Assembly: GCF_963678635.1 (NCBI RefSeq)
Contig: NC_087068.1
Location: 50,051,724 to 50,115,723 of the forward strand
Source of the DNA: Symsagittifera roscoffensis
Lineage: Eukaryota > Xenacoelomorpha > Acoela > Convolutidae
Length of the DNA: 64,000 nucleotides
Reading direction: 5' to 3'
The translations under genes and the position numbers were made by a program. The notes under the pieces are model-generated. The model saw nothing but the letters and a program-made list of their open reading frames with translations. It made no database searches and had not been told where the DNA came from. Shown piece after piece: positions 1 to 12,339 of the stretch (positions are counted from its first letter, which is position 1; each line of letters opens with the position of its first letter).

Positions 1-573
1 AACCTTATTTCATAGGTTAGTTTAGATCCCAGTCAAATTTCATTTTTTTTACCATTACGCCGCGCAGTCAAGATGAGAAAAAATACTACAAGGAAGTGAC
101 AATCATCCATTACTTGTACAAGCCAAGAATGCTCAAAACCTTCAGAATTTTTAAAAATGAAATGTGATGGTAATCAAAGAATGTATTACATCAAATGCAT
201 AACTACAACTCTTGGCAACTGAAAAAACCCAACGCTTTTTTATGATTATTATTATTATTGAGAATTTATACGTTATAAAACATAAAGGAGTTTCCTCGTG
301 TAGCCTATGTATCCTTTATGTGTTTAATGATAAATCCGTCAATCAAAGTTCAATTGATAACGACTAAGTTCTAGATAATTCGGTTTACACAGCCAGTTCA
401 ATTGCTCGAGTACTGAAAAGAGTACTAAAGGCTGGAGTATTACCATCGCGGAACGTTTTTCTTTTAGAATGATTTTTTTACTGTTTTGTAAAAGTCGTTT
501 GCTGATGTCTTGTTTGAGGTCAAGAATGATATGATCTTTAGCCAAAAACTCAAGGGTCATGGAGATTATGTCA
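1..573. other. Left edge, no gene recognised
   Basis: AT-rich sequence with a short (att)n run near 246-260. A 73-codon minus frame at 339-560 resembles nothing I know. The duplicated relic begins sharply at ~574. Confidence 0.4.
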
Positions 574-3500
574 AACTCCGTTTTTATGGGTGAAAAGGGT
601 CCGTTTGAACAGCCGCGGTCCCATCTTGACCAAAAATGGCCTGTATTCTTTCGCGTGCATCTTCATGTGTTCTTTAGCAAGAGCGTACAGCCAGGACGTC
701 AGCGTCGCTCGGAACTAAGTGAAGAATCGGATCTGGCTCTAGACCCACTTCACTTCTGTTGGTAAAGTGAATGCTTTATTAGGAATGTCGAATAAGTCCA
801 GCCTTCCAGAATAGTCTATTGCGTGGATGACTTCCACCTTGCGTGTTTTACTCTCTCGATACTTCATGTATTTTTTTTCGACCCAGCGCAGCGCCAATAT
901 AGAGCTCACCATTAATTAGTGTTTTAGTTGATGTTTCATTAGTTCAATCAGTTTCATTTCTTCTACATCCCAGATCGGGCATATATTGCTCTTTTCAGGA
1001 TACCAGAGGATCTGCGCCGCGTAGTGACAAGAATTGACACCATGAGTCAAGTTGATGCTTCTAGGATTTCTCTCTCCGGGGCTTCCAGGAACAGTTCAAA
1101 TTCCACTATTTTCGCGTGAACGGTATCGGACTCATCTATCACGAGAGCGTCTTTTGTTACACTATGCCACTTGCTTGTCGAAAATGCTTGAATTAGCATT
1201 CTCGTAGATTAGGTGTTCTCTTAAACACATTTTATTTAGCTTTTCTTCTGTTTCCTCAAGCATAGCTCCACGTAACTTTCTCAAAAATCGGTGTGAGAGG
1301 CGAGACATTCTTGCCAAACGCACACATTTGGTAGTGAAAAAGCTCTACCAATTAGCTCCACTAGTGTTATGTGTACTGGGTAGACACTTTTGCAGTATCG
1401 TTCCAGGACCAAGCCGAGAGAGATTTCGCGTTGTTTGGCAAACTACAACTCTCACTCACCTCACAGGGAAGGCCATTTCTGTCTCTAGTCCTAGTTTCAA
1501 GGCCTTGATGTATTTCCGGTTCATCTGTAACACACCTGGCCAAGACTGGACACTCAATGCAGTGATGTTTGAACTCCAATAATTCTAGATTCTTCAGACT
1601 ACCTACTCTTGAGAAAAATAACAAGGAAGAGGCCAAGTTCACGGTCTTTCTCAGTTATCCGAGTGAACTACATGGCGAAGTCCTCGTACTGCTTTGATTA
1701 CTTTCTGACCCAAATATCACTATCACATCGTTTGGTTGTTCAAATCAGCTCGAGAGTCTGGACATCAACAACTTCCAGATCGCATTCAGGTTTAAATCCA
1801 TGACGCCCTTTCCAAGTCGTACTTCGACCTTTTTTCCGAACCTCAGAATGCTTAATACTCTTCCGTCTTCTTCTAGATTCAGGCCAAATGTTGCTTTTTT
1901 TCTCTTTCAATATCATCGATCTCCAATATCTTCTAGACCCAGAACTTCAACAATATCACCAACTCATAGTTGAAATCTGCTGCTCCGGCTTCTAAATTCA
2001 GGAAGGGGTTATACGCATTTTTAAGTATTGATATAACCCTTTCTTTGCAGGCTTGGGAGAGCCTTCTGACTTCATCATTTGTCGATAGACATCGTAACTG
2101 GACTGCTTTCAATCTTTTTGTTAGAAAACCGTCTGATCTCATTAATTTTGGGTTTCTGGTCTAGTGTTTCTGTGATCTGTTCAGATTTTTCCATCGCCAC
2201 GCTCTAATAGACATCCAAAATGACGCTCGAAGCTCTGCTTTATATCGCCTTATTCCTCGAGGTCGTCTGACGCCAAGTCTGGACCCCTGCGACTGGAAAA
2301 ACTGAGATGAACATGTCACAAAACACATTTATTAATCTTACTGGCCAAAAAAACCTCGCGGAAATTCCTAAGAAATCCGAGCTCGCCTTTAATATTGCTT
2401 TAGCGGCAAACAGATATTGACGATCATAGCGAGGCAAGACTTTCGCTACCTTCGAGACGCCCTTATCTTCACCATACCCAGAATCAAGATTCAAACTAGG
2501 GCGAGCGTAGGCCGAGTCTGCTGTTTCCATCGCCTTTGGCTCCAGAATCTTGTTGGCTAATCTGTTGTGGCTATGCGCAACTTTTGGAATACATGCGTTG
2601 TCTGGGGGACTATACAGTTGGGCTCAAGTTCTCGAGATCCTTTTGTTGGCTCTTATTGACAGGTCCAAATATCGTCTTTCTTACGAGCCCTGCTTCTTAA
2701 GTTTTTTGTTGCTGAGTGGAACAGTAAATTCTCCTTTACGCTACGCCCTTGTATAGATTATTCAAGTTGTCTCGCATCTCTTCTAAGATATCAAGAGCTG
2801 TCGACAACGTGCGTGCCGTGTTTTGGGCAAGCCCCTTTTTTAAAAGTTCCTTGGTCATTTGTCCTCTGATTCCTCGGTAAGGAGTGGACATCCACTCTAG
2901 GCTGACTCATTCATAGAGCCTATCCACGCTTTTACTCTTTCCGGTCTGAGACATTTTAAGTTCTCTTTTAGTTTTCCGGGCGAGGAGTTGTCCCGTATGC
3001 GAGTCTTCGATCTGGCGATTTTCATCGGAATTGTTTCTATCAAGTTGGCTTTCGAAAACGCTTCAGTTGAAGGACTACATACATCTGGTTCCCGTTTGCG
3101 TTTCCTTGATTTCGATGTATTGGGTGGAGAGTTTATAGTGATCACTACAGACCTGGTTTCCTTTTCCGAATCATTGTCTACCGGTTTCAACATGACCCCT
3201 CCTGCCCTCAATCCTACTGGTTTTATCAATCCTACTGGTTTCATCGAGCCCTACTGGTTTCATCAAGCCTACTGGTTTCATCTCACCTAGTTTTACCAAG
3301 GCTAGTTTCAACAATCTTACTAGTTTTATCAAGGCTGCGACTTCTTTGGTGAAGGAAGTTAAGGTATAATAGTATCATTTATCATATTTGTAGAAATTCA
3401 TTTTTTCCTTGTTTTTCCATTTTGTTCTTAGATTTGTCTTTACAAGCTCGAGGCTTAGTTGAAAGTCAGCCCTCCCTCAACTCTTTTATCTTGTTCGGGA

Positions 3501-3590
3501 GCACTTCTCTAGCATCAGGATCCAGAGTTGTTCCCATTAGGACAGCTTCGCCACATCCGTCACCACATCCCACAGCTCTTCTTTGAAGCT
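574..3590 (-). repeat. Relic tandem duplication, copy 1 (~3.0 kb)
   Basis: A direct copy of 4032-7200, about 95% alike by eye with small indels. Decayed polyprotein B pieces on the minus strand: 2897-3244 (K-S-R-K-R-K-R-E basic region), 2240-2530 (SGNH-like fragment), 1933-2142 (AYNPFLNL), 1367-1642 (central block), 574-905 (W-L-Y-A-L-A-K-E-H-M and the L-A-L-R-W block). The order is that of polyprotein B except that the SGNH-like fragment sits out of place, so the relic is rearranged. Confidence 0.85.
3208..3345 (+). repeat. cctactggtttcatcaa minisatellite
   Basis: About six 17-19-bp units of the type cctactggtttcatcaa occur in tandem, the later units diverging to ttactagttttatcaa. Similar tracts are at 6828-6955 and 7306-7355. 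On the minus strand they read as repeated K-P-V-G-L-I in the relic frame. Confidence 0.8.
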
Positions 3591-3920
3591 CTGGAATGTT
3601 TACGAAAGCTCAGCCCCCTTAAATTTCTTAGCAGCGACCTGAGGAAATTTTCTTTACTCAATAATTCTCGCCAACTCGCCATCATCGTCTTCGCCTCCCA
3701 AGGTTTCGAGTGATCCGGGGCTTTTATCCGCTTATTTTGTTCTCGAAACCAATCCACATGTTTTGGTAGCACCTTTACTCTAGCCTCGCGATTTTTGCAA
3801 AATGCAAAACTCTCATTGGGAAGATCTTGGTCAACCAATCCACATGTTTTGGTAGCACCTTTACTCTAGCCTCGCGATTTTTGCAAAAAGAAAAACTCTC
3901 ATTGGGAAGATCTTCGTCAA
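3560..3920 (-). pseudogene. Relic of polyprotein B C-terminus with an 86-bp tandem duplication
   Basis: The minus-strand frame 3560-3838 reads F-A-F-C-K-N-R-E-A-R-V-K-V-L-P, aligning with C-L-H-N-S-F-C-R-N-R-E-S of the 866-codon segment and with the right-edge element. The coding unit is tandemly duplicated (3749-3834 and 3835-3920, 86 bp, 3 differences). Confidence 0.7.
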
Positions 3921-4031
3921 CGATAGTTTGCAAGAGGAAAAAATGTTAGTGGCAAGAACTTCGTCCAGGAAAATTTCACTTGCTTTTCTATAACTTTAGG
4001 ACAATTTCCCAACTCATTTACAGGCGTTCGT

Positions 4032-7000
4032 AACTCCGTTTTTATGGGTGAAAAGGGTCCGTTTGAACAGCCGCGGTTCCATCTTGACCAAAAATGGCCT
4101 GTATTCTTTCGCGTGCCTCTTCATATGTTCTTTAGCAAGAGCGTACAGCCAGGACGTCAGCGTCGCTCGGAACTAAGTGAAGAATCGGATCTGGCTCTGG
4201 ACCCACTTCACTTCTGTTGGTAAAGTGAATGCTTTACCAGCAGTCTCGAATAAGTCTAGCCTTCCAGAATAGTCTATTGCGTGGATGACTTCCACCTTGG
4301 GTGTTTTACTCTCTCGATACTTCATGTATTTTTTCTCGACCCAGCGCAGCGCCAATATAGAGCTCACCATTAATTAGTGTTTTAGTTGATGTTTCATTAG
4401 TTCAATCAGTTTCATTTCTTCTACATCCCAGATCGGGCATATATTGCTCTTTTCAGGATACCAGAGGATCTGCGCCGCGTAGTGACAAAAATAGACACCA
4501 TGAGTCAAGTTGATGCTTCTAGGATTTCTCTCTCCGAGGCTTCCAGGGACAGTTCAACTTCCACTTTTTTCGCGTGAACGGTATCGGACTCATCTATCAC
4601 GAGAGCGTCTTTTGTTACACTATGCCACATGCCTGTCAAAAATGCTTGATTTATCCTTCTCGTAGCTTAGGTGTTCTCTTAAACACTTTTCCTTTAGCTT
4701 TTTTTCTGTTTCCTCAGGCATAGCTCCACGTAACTTTCTCAAAAATCGGCGTGAGAGGCGACACATTCTTGCCAAACGCACACATTTGGTAGTGAAAAAG
4801 CTCTACCAATCAGCTCCACTAGTGTCATGTGTACTGGGTAGACACTTTTGCAGTATCGTTCCAAGACCAAGCCGAGAGAGATTTCGCGTTGTTTGGCAAA
4901 CTACAACTCTCACTCACCTCACAGGGAAGGCCATTTCTGCCTCTAGTCCTAGTTTCAAGGCCTTGATGTGCTTCTGGTTCATCTGTAACACACCTGGGTA
5001 AGACTCGACACTCAATGCAGTGATGTTTGAACTCCAATAATTCTAGATTCTTCAGACTACCTATTCTTGAGACAAATCCCAAGGAAGAGGCCAAGTTCAC
5101 GGTCTTTCTCGGTTATCCGAGTGAACTACATGGCGAAGTCCTCGTACTGCTTTGATTACTCTCTGACCCAAATATCACCATCACATCGTTTGGCGCCGCC
5201 ATCAACTTTCGATTCCTAACAGGCACCTGGCTTCAGCTCGTTTTTATTCATTGATTCTCCCAAAATCTTTTCCTGAATCGTTATGGGGCCTCATCGGCTT
5301 GTGCACCCTGCTTGGGACGCTAAAATATTCATCATTCGTTGGCATTAGTCTAACTTGCTGTTCAAATCAGCTCGAGAGTCTGGACATCACGACGGTCTCA
5401 ACAACTTCCAGATCGCATTCAGGTTTGTATCCAAGACGCCCTTTCCAAGTCGTACTTCGACCTTTTTTCCGAACCTCAGAGTGCATAATACTCTCCGTTT
5501 TCTTCTAGATTCAGGCCAAATGTTGCTTTTTTCTCTTTCAATATCATCGATCTCCAATATCTTCTAGACCCAGAACTTCAACAATATCACCAACTCATAG
5601 TTGAAATCTGCTGCTCCGGCTTCTAAATTCAGGAAGGGGTTATACGCATTTTTAAATATTGATATAGCCCTTTCTTTGCAGGCTTGGGCGAACCTTCTGA
5701 CTCCATCATTTGTCGATAGACATCGTAACTGGACTGCTTTCAAACTTTTTGTTAGAAAACCGTCTGATTTCATTAATTTTGGGTTTCTGGTCTAGTGTTT
5801 CTGCGATCTGTTCAGCTTTTTCCATCTCCACGCTGTAATAGACATTCAAAACTCAAAATGACGCTCGACGCTCTGCTTTATATCGCCTTATTCCTCGAGG
5901 TCGTCCGAAACCAAGTCTGGACCCCTGCGACTGGAAAAACTGAGATGAACGTGTAACAAAACTCATTTATCAATCGTACTGGCCAAAAAAACCTCGCGGA
6001 AATTCCTAAGAAATCCGAGCTCGCCACTAATATTACTTTAGCGGCAAACAGATATTGACGATCATAGCGAGGCAAGACTTTCGCTACTTTCGAGACACCC
6101 TTATCTTCACCATACCCAGATTCAAGATTCAAACTAGGGCGAGCGTAGGCCGAGTCTGCAATTTCCATCGCCTTTGGCTCCAGAATCTTGTTGGCTAATC
6201 TGTTGTGGCTCGTGCGATGTCTGGGGGACTACAGTTGGGCTCAAGCTCTCGAGATCCTTTTGTTGGCTCTTATTGACAGGTCCAAATATCGTCTTTCTTA
6301 CGAGCCCTGCTTCTGAAGGTTTTTGTTGCTGAGTATAACAGTAAATTCTCCTTTTCGCTACGCCCTTGTATGGGTGTTTCAAGTTGTCTCGCATCTCTTC
6401 TAAGATATCAAGAGCTGTCGACAACGGGCGTGCCGTGTTTTGAGCAAGCCCCTTTTTGAAAGTTTCCTTGGTCATTTGTCCTCTGATTCCTCGGTAAGGA
6501 GTGGACATCCACTCTAGGCTGACTCATTCGTGGAACCTATCCATGTTTTTACTCTTTTCGGTCTGAGACATTTTAAGTTCTCTTTTAGTTTTCCGGGCGA
6601 GGAGTTGTCCCGCATGCAGAAGTCTTCGATCTGGCGATTTTCATCGGAATTGTTTCTTTCAAGTTGGCTTTCGAAATAGCTTTAGTTGAAAGACAACATA
6701 CATCTGGTTCCCGTTTGCGTTTCGTTGATTTCGATGTATTGGGTGGAGAGTTCGTAGTGATAACTACAGACCTGGTTTACTATCCAATCATTGTCCGCCG
6801 GTTTCACCTGACCCCTCCCTGCCCTCAATCCTACTGGTTTCATCAATCCTACTGGTTTCATCGAGCCCTACTGGTTTCATCAAGCCTACTGGTTTCATCG
6901 CACCTAGTTTTACCAAGGCTAGTTCCAACAATCTTACTAGTTTTATCAAGGCTGCGACTTCTTTGGTGAAGGAAGTTAAGGTATATTAGTATCATTTATC

Positions 7001-7200
7001 ATATTTGTAGAAATTCCTTTTTTCCCTGTTTTCCCATTTTGTTCTTAGATTTGTCTTTACAAGCTCGAGGCTTAGTTGAAAGTCAGCCCTCCCTCAACTC
7101 TTTTATCTTGTTCGGGAGCACTTCTCTAGCATCAGGATCCAGACCTGTTCCCATTCGGACAGCTTCGCCAACATCCGTCACCACATCCCACAGCTCTTCT
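4032..7200 (-). repeat. Relic tandem duplication, copy 2 (~3.2 kb)
   Basis: Starts at actccgtttttatggg (4033), which matches 575 in copy 1 (offset 3,458 bp). Offsets rise to ~3,640 after a ~172-bp segment at about 5190-5362 present only here. On the minus strand it carries decayed pieces of polyprotein B: 6600-6960 (basic S-R-K-R-K-R region), 6134-6508, 5878-6168 (SGNH-like fragment), 5564-5773 (AYNPFL block), 4825-5100 (central block), and 4032-4370 (L-Y-A-L-A-K-E-H-M block). All have stops and shifts. Confidence 0.85.
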
Positions 7201-7740
7201 TTGAACTCATACAGTTCAATTTTTCTTGTTAAGTCATCAAAAAACTCGAGTAAAAGGGCATTCCACAGCGCAGCATCCAGGTTGTTCAGAAAGGCCGACA
7301 AATTTCATCAAGCCTACTGGTTTCATCAAGCCTACTGTTTTCATCAAGGCTACGACTTCTTTGGTGAAGGATGTTAAGGTATATTAGTATCATTTATCAT
7401 ATTTGAGAAATTCCTCCCTCCCTCAATTTTTCTATCTTGTTCGGGAGCACTTCTCTAGCATCAGAGTCTATATGAACAGTTACAAGTTCGCCGAAAAGTT
7501 AGGACAAGTTCGCCGAAACCTGTCACCATATCCCACAGCTCTTCTTTGAACTCATTGAAATCATTTTTTCTTGTTGAGTCACGATTGAACTCGAGTAAAA
7601 GGGCATTACACATCGCGGCAAGCAGGGTGTTAAGAAAGGCCGACTGGTTTCCATCGTAGTTGCTACCTCCACTCGGAATATTGTTCAACGCCTTTGTCTT
7701 GGAGGTCGTGTCCTTCCTATTTAGCGGCAGCTGCAACTTC
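7031..7740 (-). pseudogene. Relic of the acidic middle segment, duplicated
   Basis: Two related minus-strand frames (7083-7301 and 7461-7736) encode N-A-L-L-L-E-F followed by E-F-K-E-E-L-W-D-V/M-V-T, aligning with F-M-E-E-V-W-T-V-V of the 582-codon segment. They represent a ~380-bp tandem duplication. A third version is at about 3440-3600. Confidence 0.6.
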
Positions 7741-7904
7741 TGAGGAGAGCCTATCGGTGGCTTTGGAGTGTTACCCCAAAACTTCTAGAAATTCTGCGGT
7801 CTTTCGTGGACTGTAAGGAACCCTGTGGCCGCCTGGCCTGGGTTGCACGTTTGTTGCGGCTTCAGTATCCGGACGCTTATATTGGATAATGTCAACTTTC
7901 AGGG

Positions 7905-8153
7905 CTACTTCTTACTCTTCTTCGCTATGATGATGCCCTGATTCGGCGAGCACAATCGCTCCAGGTGTTGATTGAGACACTTCTTACGTGAAAGTACGCT
8001 GCGTGTCTGGCAACACATACTTTTCTTTTTCAGGATGATTATCAGTTCACATTTCACTAACTCGAACACGCTCGTCCAATCTGGTACTTTCAACATCTGG
8101 TTCAGTTCGCTGTTCGGTGTAAGGAGGTTCCAAAACTTAGGGTACACTTCCAA
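7905..8153 (-). pseudogene. Relic of the helical domain C-terminus (EVYPKFWNL block)
   Basis: The frame starts M-E-V-Y-P-K-F-W-N-L-L and continues K-V-P-D-W, aligning with EVFPKLWNL ... RVPRL near the end of the 357-codon segment. It is followed by decayed sequence. Confidence 0.6.
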
Positions 8154-8274
8154 TGGGCCCTTCCTGTGTCCTTTTCATCTCGTCTTGAGTTGGTTTCAAA
8201 AAATTCATCTCAAGCAAGTTCGGGCTTGGAACCTTTTCGAACAGCACATCACGGCGCATCCTCTTCGAACTGCT

Positions 8275-8517
8275 CTACCTCAAGATGCTCTGCTCGCGCC
8301 AACTCAGAACGGTGTTGACGAGGCTGATGTGTAACACCGGCAATCTATAGGTGGAAAGTAACGTGTCTGGAAAGGCAAAGGTTACGGCGGGAGCATCGAC
8401 GCATGTCACGAATTCGCCAAGGCCTAGCACCATCCTCAGAAGATCTAAGCGCATTGCCAAGCAGAAATCCGTTGAGCAGCAAGGGCATGCCACCGTTGGT
8501 AGCCTCGAGTTCGGCAT
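8275..8517 (-). pseudogene. Relic of the helical domain (GPAVTFAFPD block)
   Basis: The frame contains E-F-V-T-C-V-D-A-P-A-V-T-F-A-F-P-D and a following L-H-I-S-L-V-N segment ending W-R-E-Q-S-I-L-R, aligning with the 357-codon segment of polyprotein B. It is the best preserved relic peptide. Confidence 0.75.
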
Positions 8518-8880
8518 TCGTCTTTGGATTTCGGAGAGGCTATCAGCAATGTTTGTACAGTACCTTCAGCTATGATAGCCAATATGGCGTATAAAATTTT
8601 TTGTTCTAGTGGCATTGTGCCGTAGACGGCTGAAAACCCGAACCCGACTCTTTTATTTGATCCAAATGTAGTGTATACCAGAAATTGCACTACTTCCTTT
8701 GAGATAAATAACGTCTGGATGGCTTCTTACACTTTATCAGATTGAGGATATTTTTGTCTCAAGATTTCAAGCGGTCGTGTCAAGTGTAGGTGGTCGTTCA
8801 TACCAGCAAACAGCAGCAATTATGGTTCACACAGAGCTTTCGACTTGATTGCAAGCGTGAATGTTGACATCTGCTTAAAA
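8445..8880 (-). pseudogene. Relic of second SGNH-like domain (central and C-terminal part)
   Basis: At 8781-8822 the minus strand encodes L-L-L-F-A-G-M-N-D-H-L-H, the counterpart of FAGINDHLH in the giant element. At 8445-8690 a frame carries I-L-Y-A-I-L-A-I-I-A-E-G, matching FVYAIVALLSEG. The frames are disconnected. Conservation of G-x-N-D-H-L-H in a decayed, diverged copy supports a functional block in the second domain. Confidence 0.65.
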
Positions 8881-8907
8881 ACAATCCCGGCAGTGCATTT
8901 ATCAATC

Positions 8908-9162
8908 TTACTGGCCAAAAAAAAACCTCGAGGAAATTCCTAAGAAATCCGAGCTCGCCACTAACATTACTTTAGCGGCACATAGATATTGACGACCATA
9001 GCGAGCCAAGACTTTCGCTACTTTTGAGACGCCCTTATCTTCACCATACCCAGAATCAAGATTCAAGGTAGGGCCAGCGTAGGCCGAGTCTGCTATTTCC
9101 ATCGTCTTTGTCTCCAGAATCTTGTTGGCTGTTCTTTTGTGCGTGGAGGTGACTATGCGCAA
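8908..9162 (-). pseudogene. Relic of second SGNH-like domain (N-terminal part)
   Basis: The minus-strand frame has V-S-K-V-A-K-V-L, Y-L-C-A-A-K-V-M-L-V-A-S-S-D-F and then FF, matching the VMVVANSEF ... LFWPD stretch in the SGNH segment of the giant element. Two further copies of this segment exist at 2240-2530 and 5878-6168. Confidence 0.65.
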
Positions 9163-9542
9163 CTTTTGGAAAACATGCGATGTCTGGGGGCTATACAGTT
9201 GGGCTCAAGTTCTCGAGATCCTTTTGTTGCCTCTCATTGACAGGTCCAAATATCGTCTTTCTTACTGGCCCTGGCAATTCCACGATCTCCAGATTTGTGG
9301 ACTAGAAAAATGCGATTTGTGAGCCTTCAATCAGTCAACACAGTATGGACATTTCAGGTATTCGTTAATCAGCTTAGCCAGTTTCAATGCTTCCATTAGC
9401 TCGTGGCCGAACGATAGATCTTCGCAGTTTAGTTTTTCCAACTGCTCTAGATGGCGAGATCTAGAGGAAACCTCGAACGCTCATTAGCTGCTTGTCTCTC
9501 GCCTCGGGTTGTCCCTTGTAGGGATTGCCCTCTCACTGAGCT

Positions 9543-10500
9543 TCAAGATGTGGGACACTCGATTTTTCCCGTCTCAGGATTGTTGGATGAGGCTTGATGG
9601 GTGTGGCTGCTGCTGTAACTGTCTCTAGAACTCCTGGTCTCGAATTTTCCAGAGACCACCATTCTGAAAGTTATGAAAGGAGGGCTTGGAGGACGTTCCG
9701 AGGAAAAACGTCCACTTTGGATCAATTTTTTTTCTGATCGTCCATATAATGCTGAAGGACGAAGTTCAGTCAATCATCTCGAGGTTGGAATGCCGTCGCG
9801 AGATGCGTTGGGGGGTAGTGAGACATCCTTCTCTCCTGCCATTTCTTTTAAGGGGAGCAACACTGTTCGAGTGCAATCTGCGAACGATGTCATTTAGATG
9901 GACAAACCTCTTGTTCATTTCGAATCCATTCTGGTCTCGAAGCATGTTGAATGGCACCGTGTAAATGGTCAAGGTATCCGGATCGAATTTGATTTGAACT
10001 TCTTCTATCAGGCACCTGAACTTTTACGACAAAGTAGTCAGTTCCCGGGGTTTGCCCTTTGCTAAGTCGTTTGCCCCTGCCATCAGAAATGCAGTAGAAA
10101 CAGAAGAAATTTTTTTTTCCGGGAGCATCGCGGCTCCAGACAAATTGAATACGCCAGTTTGCCGTTGGCTCATCACCTTATACAAAGTCCTTTCCTAGAT
10201 TGTTACCATTTATCAGGTTAACAGTGCCCTTAAGAATGATCTTGTAATCTACCCAGGATGAGTCACAAAGGCTGCCCTTCGGGATTGTGGCTCCGAAGTC
10301 CAGTAATGTGCAATTTGGAAGGGACCAGCTCAGGAATTACGGGATCTGGAGCAGTTGTCCGACTCGTTTCTACCGGCGTTCTCATTTGTATGGTTCGCAC
10401 ACCATTCCTTTCGCTACCCCCGGGGTAAGGCCAGGGAGTAACACGAAGGGGATTGCAGCAGTCTCGATATAATTGTTGCTAGGTCCCTTTTGCACTGTTT
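9543..10500 (-). pseudogene. Relic SGNH hydrolase (first domain)
   Basis: The minus-strand frame at 9766-9972 encodes T-I-Y-T-V-P-F-N-M followed by V-H-L-N-D-I-V-R-R-L, aligning with TVCTVPMN and WNNILRNL of the giant element's first SGNH domain. Neighbouring frames (9543-9773) align in part with the linker. Stops and shifts separate them. It shows the hydrolase belonged to the relic lineage too. Confidence 0.65.
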
Positions 10501-10959
10501 GGACTCCGACGTTCTCCACGACTCAGTGGTGTTCATCTGCTCCTGGGAAACTCCAACAAGACTAAATCCAGCCGATGCGCGATTTATTTCTTCCACGCCC
10601 ATTCTTGATTCCAGTCGGAGGGATATGCTCACTTTTACTGGCGGTTTCAGATCGCATTGGATTCAATTCACGGATAGTTTGATCATTTGGCGTTGAACTC
10701 GCTACCGCTCAATACGGATCTAGTCTCACCCTTTTTGTACTTGATTCTTTTCATCGCGCATCTGGTCGCATTCATTGGGCACTTGGTTTCTTTCAAGGCT
10801 TGGTTTTGTCGATGGGAAATCCCCTTGCTGGTGTATCCCACCAAGACCGCTTCAATCGCTGACTTATCTCCTTCGGCAGGGAGTTGACTCGAGAAACACT
10901 CTGGCCCAACTATCGTTACTCAGAAAAGACTCTAGTCTTGATTTTCAAGAATTGTTCTA

Positions 10960-11062
10960 GATGAATCGTTTTGAAACTTTCATGAAGTGGCTCGAAAATA
11001 ATTCGGTTTTGTCGCTCCATTGATTCTCCAGCTCTTCGATTCTTTTCAGTTTCAACTTTTTC
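10960..11062 (-). pseudogene. Relic of polyprotein B N-terminal coiled coil
   Basis: The minus strand encodes a charged heptad-like stretch (E-L-K-K-L-K-L-K-R-I-E-E-L-E) that resembles the end of the 219-aa segment of the giant element. The same sequence at 12975-13073 is cut by the giant insertion. This uninterrupted copy defines the empty target site. Confidence 0.5.
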
Positions 11063-11128
11063 AACTCGATCTGAAAAGCAATAAGCTTTCTATCTTAAGT
11101 GTTCTCTGGAATCTAGCTTACGCCCACT

Positions 11129-11553
11129 TCAAAAAGGACGCTTGCTTTTAACAAACAAAAGATAAAAAACGGTTTGAGTCATCCGTCAGGCTAGAAACTC
11201 TTGACCTATAAAAAACTATTTTAGTAAACTCTTTCTTGAAACTTGTATCAGCCTTCAAAATGTATCTGTCTCTTGCATCAAGAGAAAAAGCAGAAAGAAC
11301 ATTTCCTCTCATGAGACAATTATGCAGCACCTAACACAACTTCAAAAAGGACGCTTGCTTTTAACAAACAAAAGATAAAAAACGGTTTGAGTCATCCGTC
11401 AGGCTAGAAACTCTTGACCTATAAAAAACTATTTTAGTAAACTCTTTCTTGAAACTTGTATCAGCCTTCAAAATGTATCTGTCTCTTGCAACAAGAGAAA
11501 AAGCAGAAAGAACATTTCCTCTCATGAGACAATTATGCAGCACCTATCACAAC
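11129..11553 (-). repeat. 213-bp tandem duplication in the relic
   Basis: Two almost identical ~213-bp units (about 11129-11340 and 11342-11553) each encode the same 60-codon open frame on the minus strand. A single third copy lies at 33799-34014 in the other half of the tandem-duplicated relic. They sit between the relic coiled coil and macrodomain, equivalent to the spacer before polyprotein B. The peptide is not recognised; I treat the unit as non-coding repeat. Confidence 0.8.
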
Positions 11554-11687
11554 ATAAGTTCTAATAACGTAATACATTGATACAACATGACACAAGGTAA
11601 TACATAACACTAGTCCTAAACTTAAACGCTACCTTCGTGTTTTTGTTTTTCCCCAGTCCTAGCTACAGAACCAGAGGTACTAATGTC

Positions 11688-12146
11688 TTAGTCTATTTTT
11701 TTGCAATATATCTTAGCACTAATACTTGTTGTTATCAGGCTTAACCTCGAGTCAAGCTCAGGAAAAGTTCTAGCAGTTTCAGTTATAAAACAATCTGCTC
11801 TTTTTCTTGTGGAGCCGACGGGTATGATCTTGTACGGATGATCTTGTATGATCTTGGACGGGTAGCATCTTGTGAAGATGACGGGTATGATGGCGTATAG
11901 ATCTCTAGAGTTCAATCTGATTCTTTCGGGATCGAAGATGGGCCTGGAAATTTCTATCAGTTGCCTTTCTTGCAGAAAATTACTTAGACGAGTGAGTGCC
12001 GACACCACATGCTCAGGGTCAACAACAATCTGGTCACTGGTTTTCCTTAACAGGAAGCCCAAGTATTTTCCGGGGATCTGTGACACGGTAGAAGGGGAAG
12101 TCGCCAACCCCTCAAACACCTCCCCTCCCCCCCCCCCCCACCCCAC
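11688..12146 (-). pseudogene. Relic macrodomain, second copy
   Basis: This 152-codon open frame on the minus strand corresponds to residues ~290-380 of the giant element's macrodomain segment: GKYLGFLLRKT, LTRLSNFLQERQLIEISRP, IFDPERIRL and AIIPVIF. It is a near duplicate of 34155-34469, so the relic carried a ~2-kb tandem duplication. The upstream end contains an expanded C-run (12120-12146), translated as Gly. The first methionine is not a credible start; this is a fragment. The D-P-x-R-x-R-L loop is shared with the giant element. Confidence 0.7.
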
Positions 12147-12339
12147 CCCAGTTAAGGTCCCTGTGTGAACAGGAATTACCCATTCTGATATTATCGTTTG
12201 AAGTCCGATTCTAGTCTCGTCTTGAAGCTCGTGTCTCTCGTTATGCAGATTGCACTCGTCTGGTTGGACGAGATAAAGTCCTTGTCTGTTATGATTTTGT
12301 TATCGGCAAATTCATTTCAAATTTAAAATCTTTTTTAAA

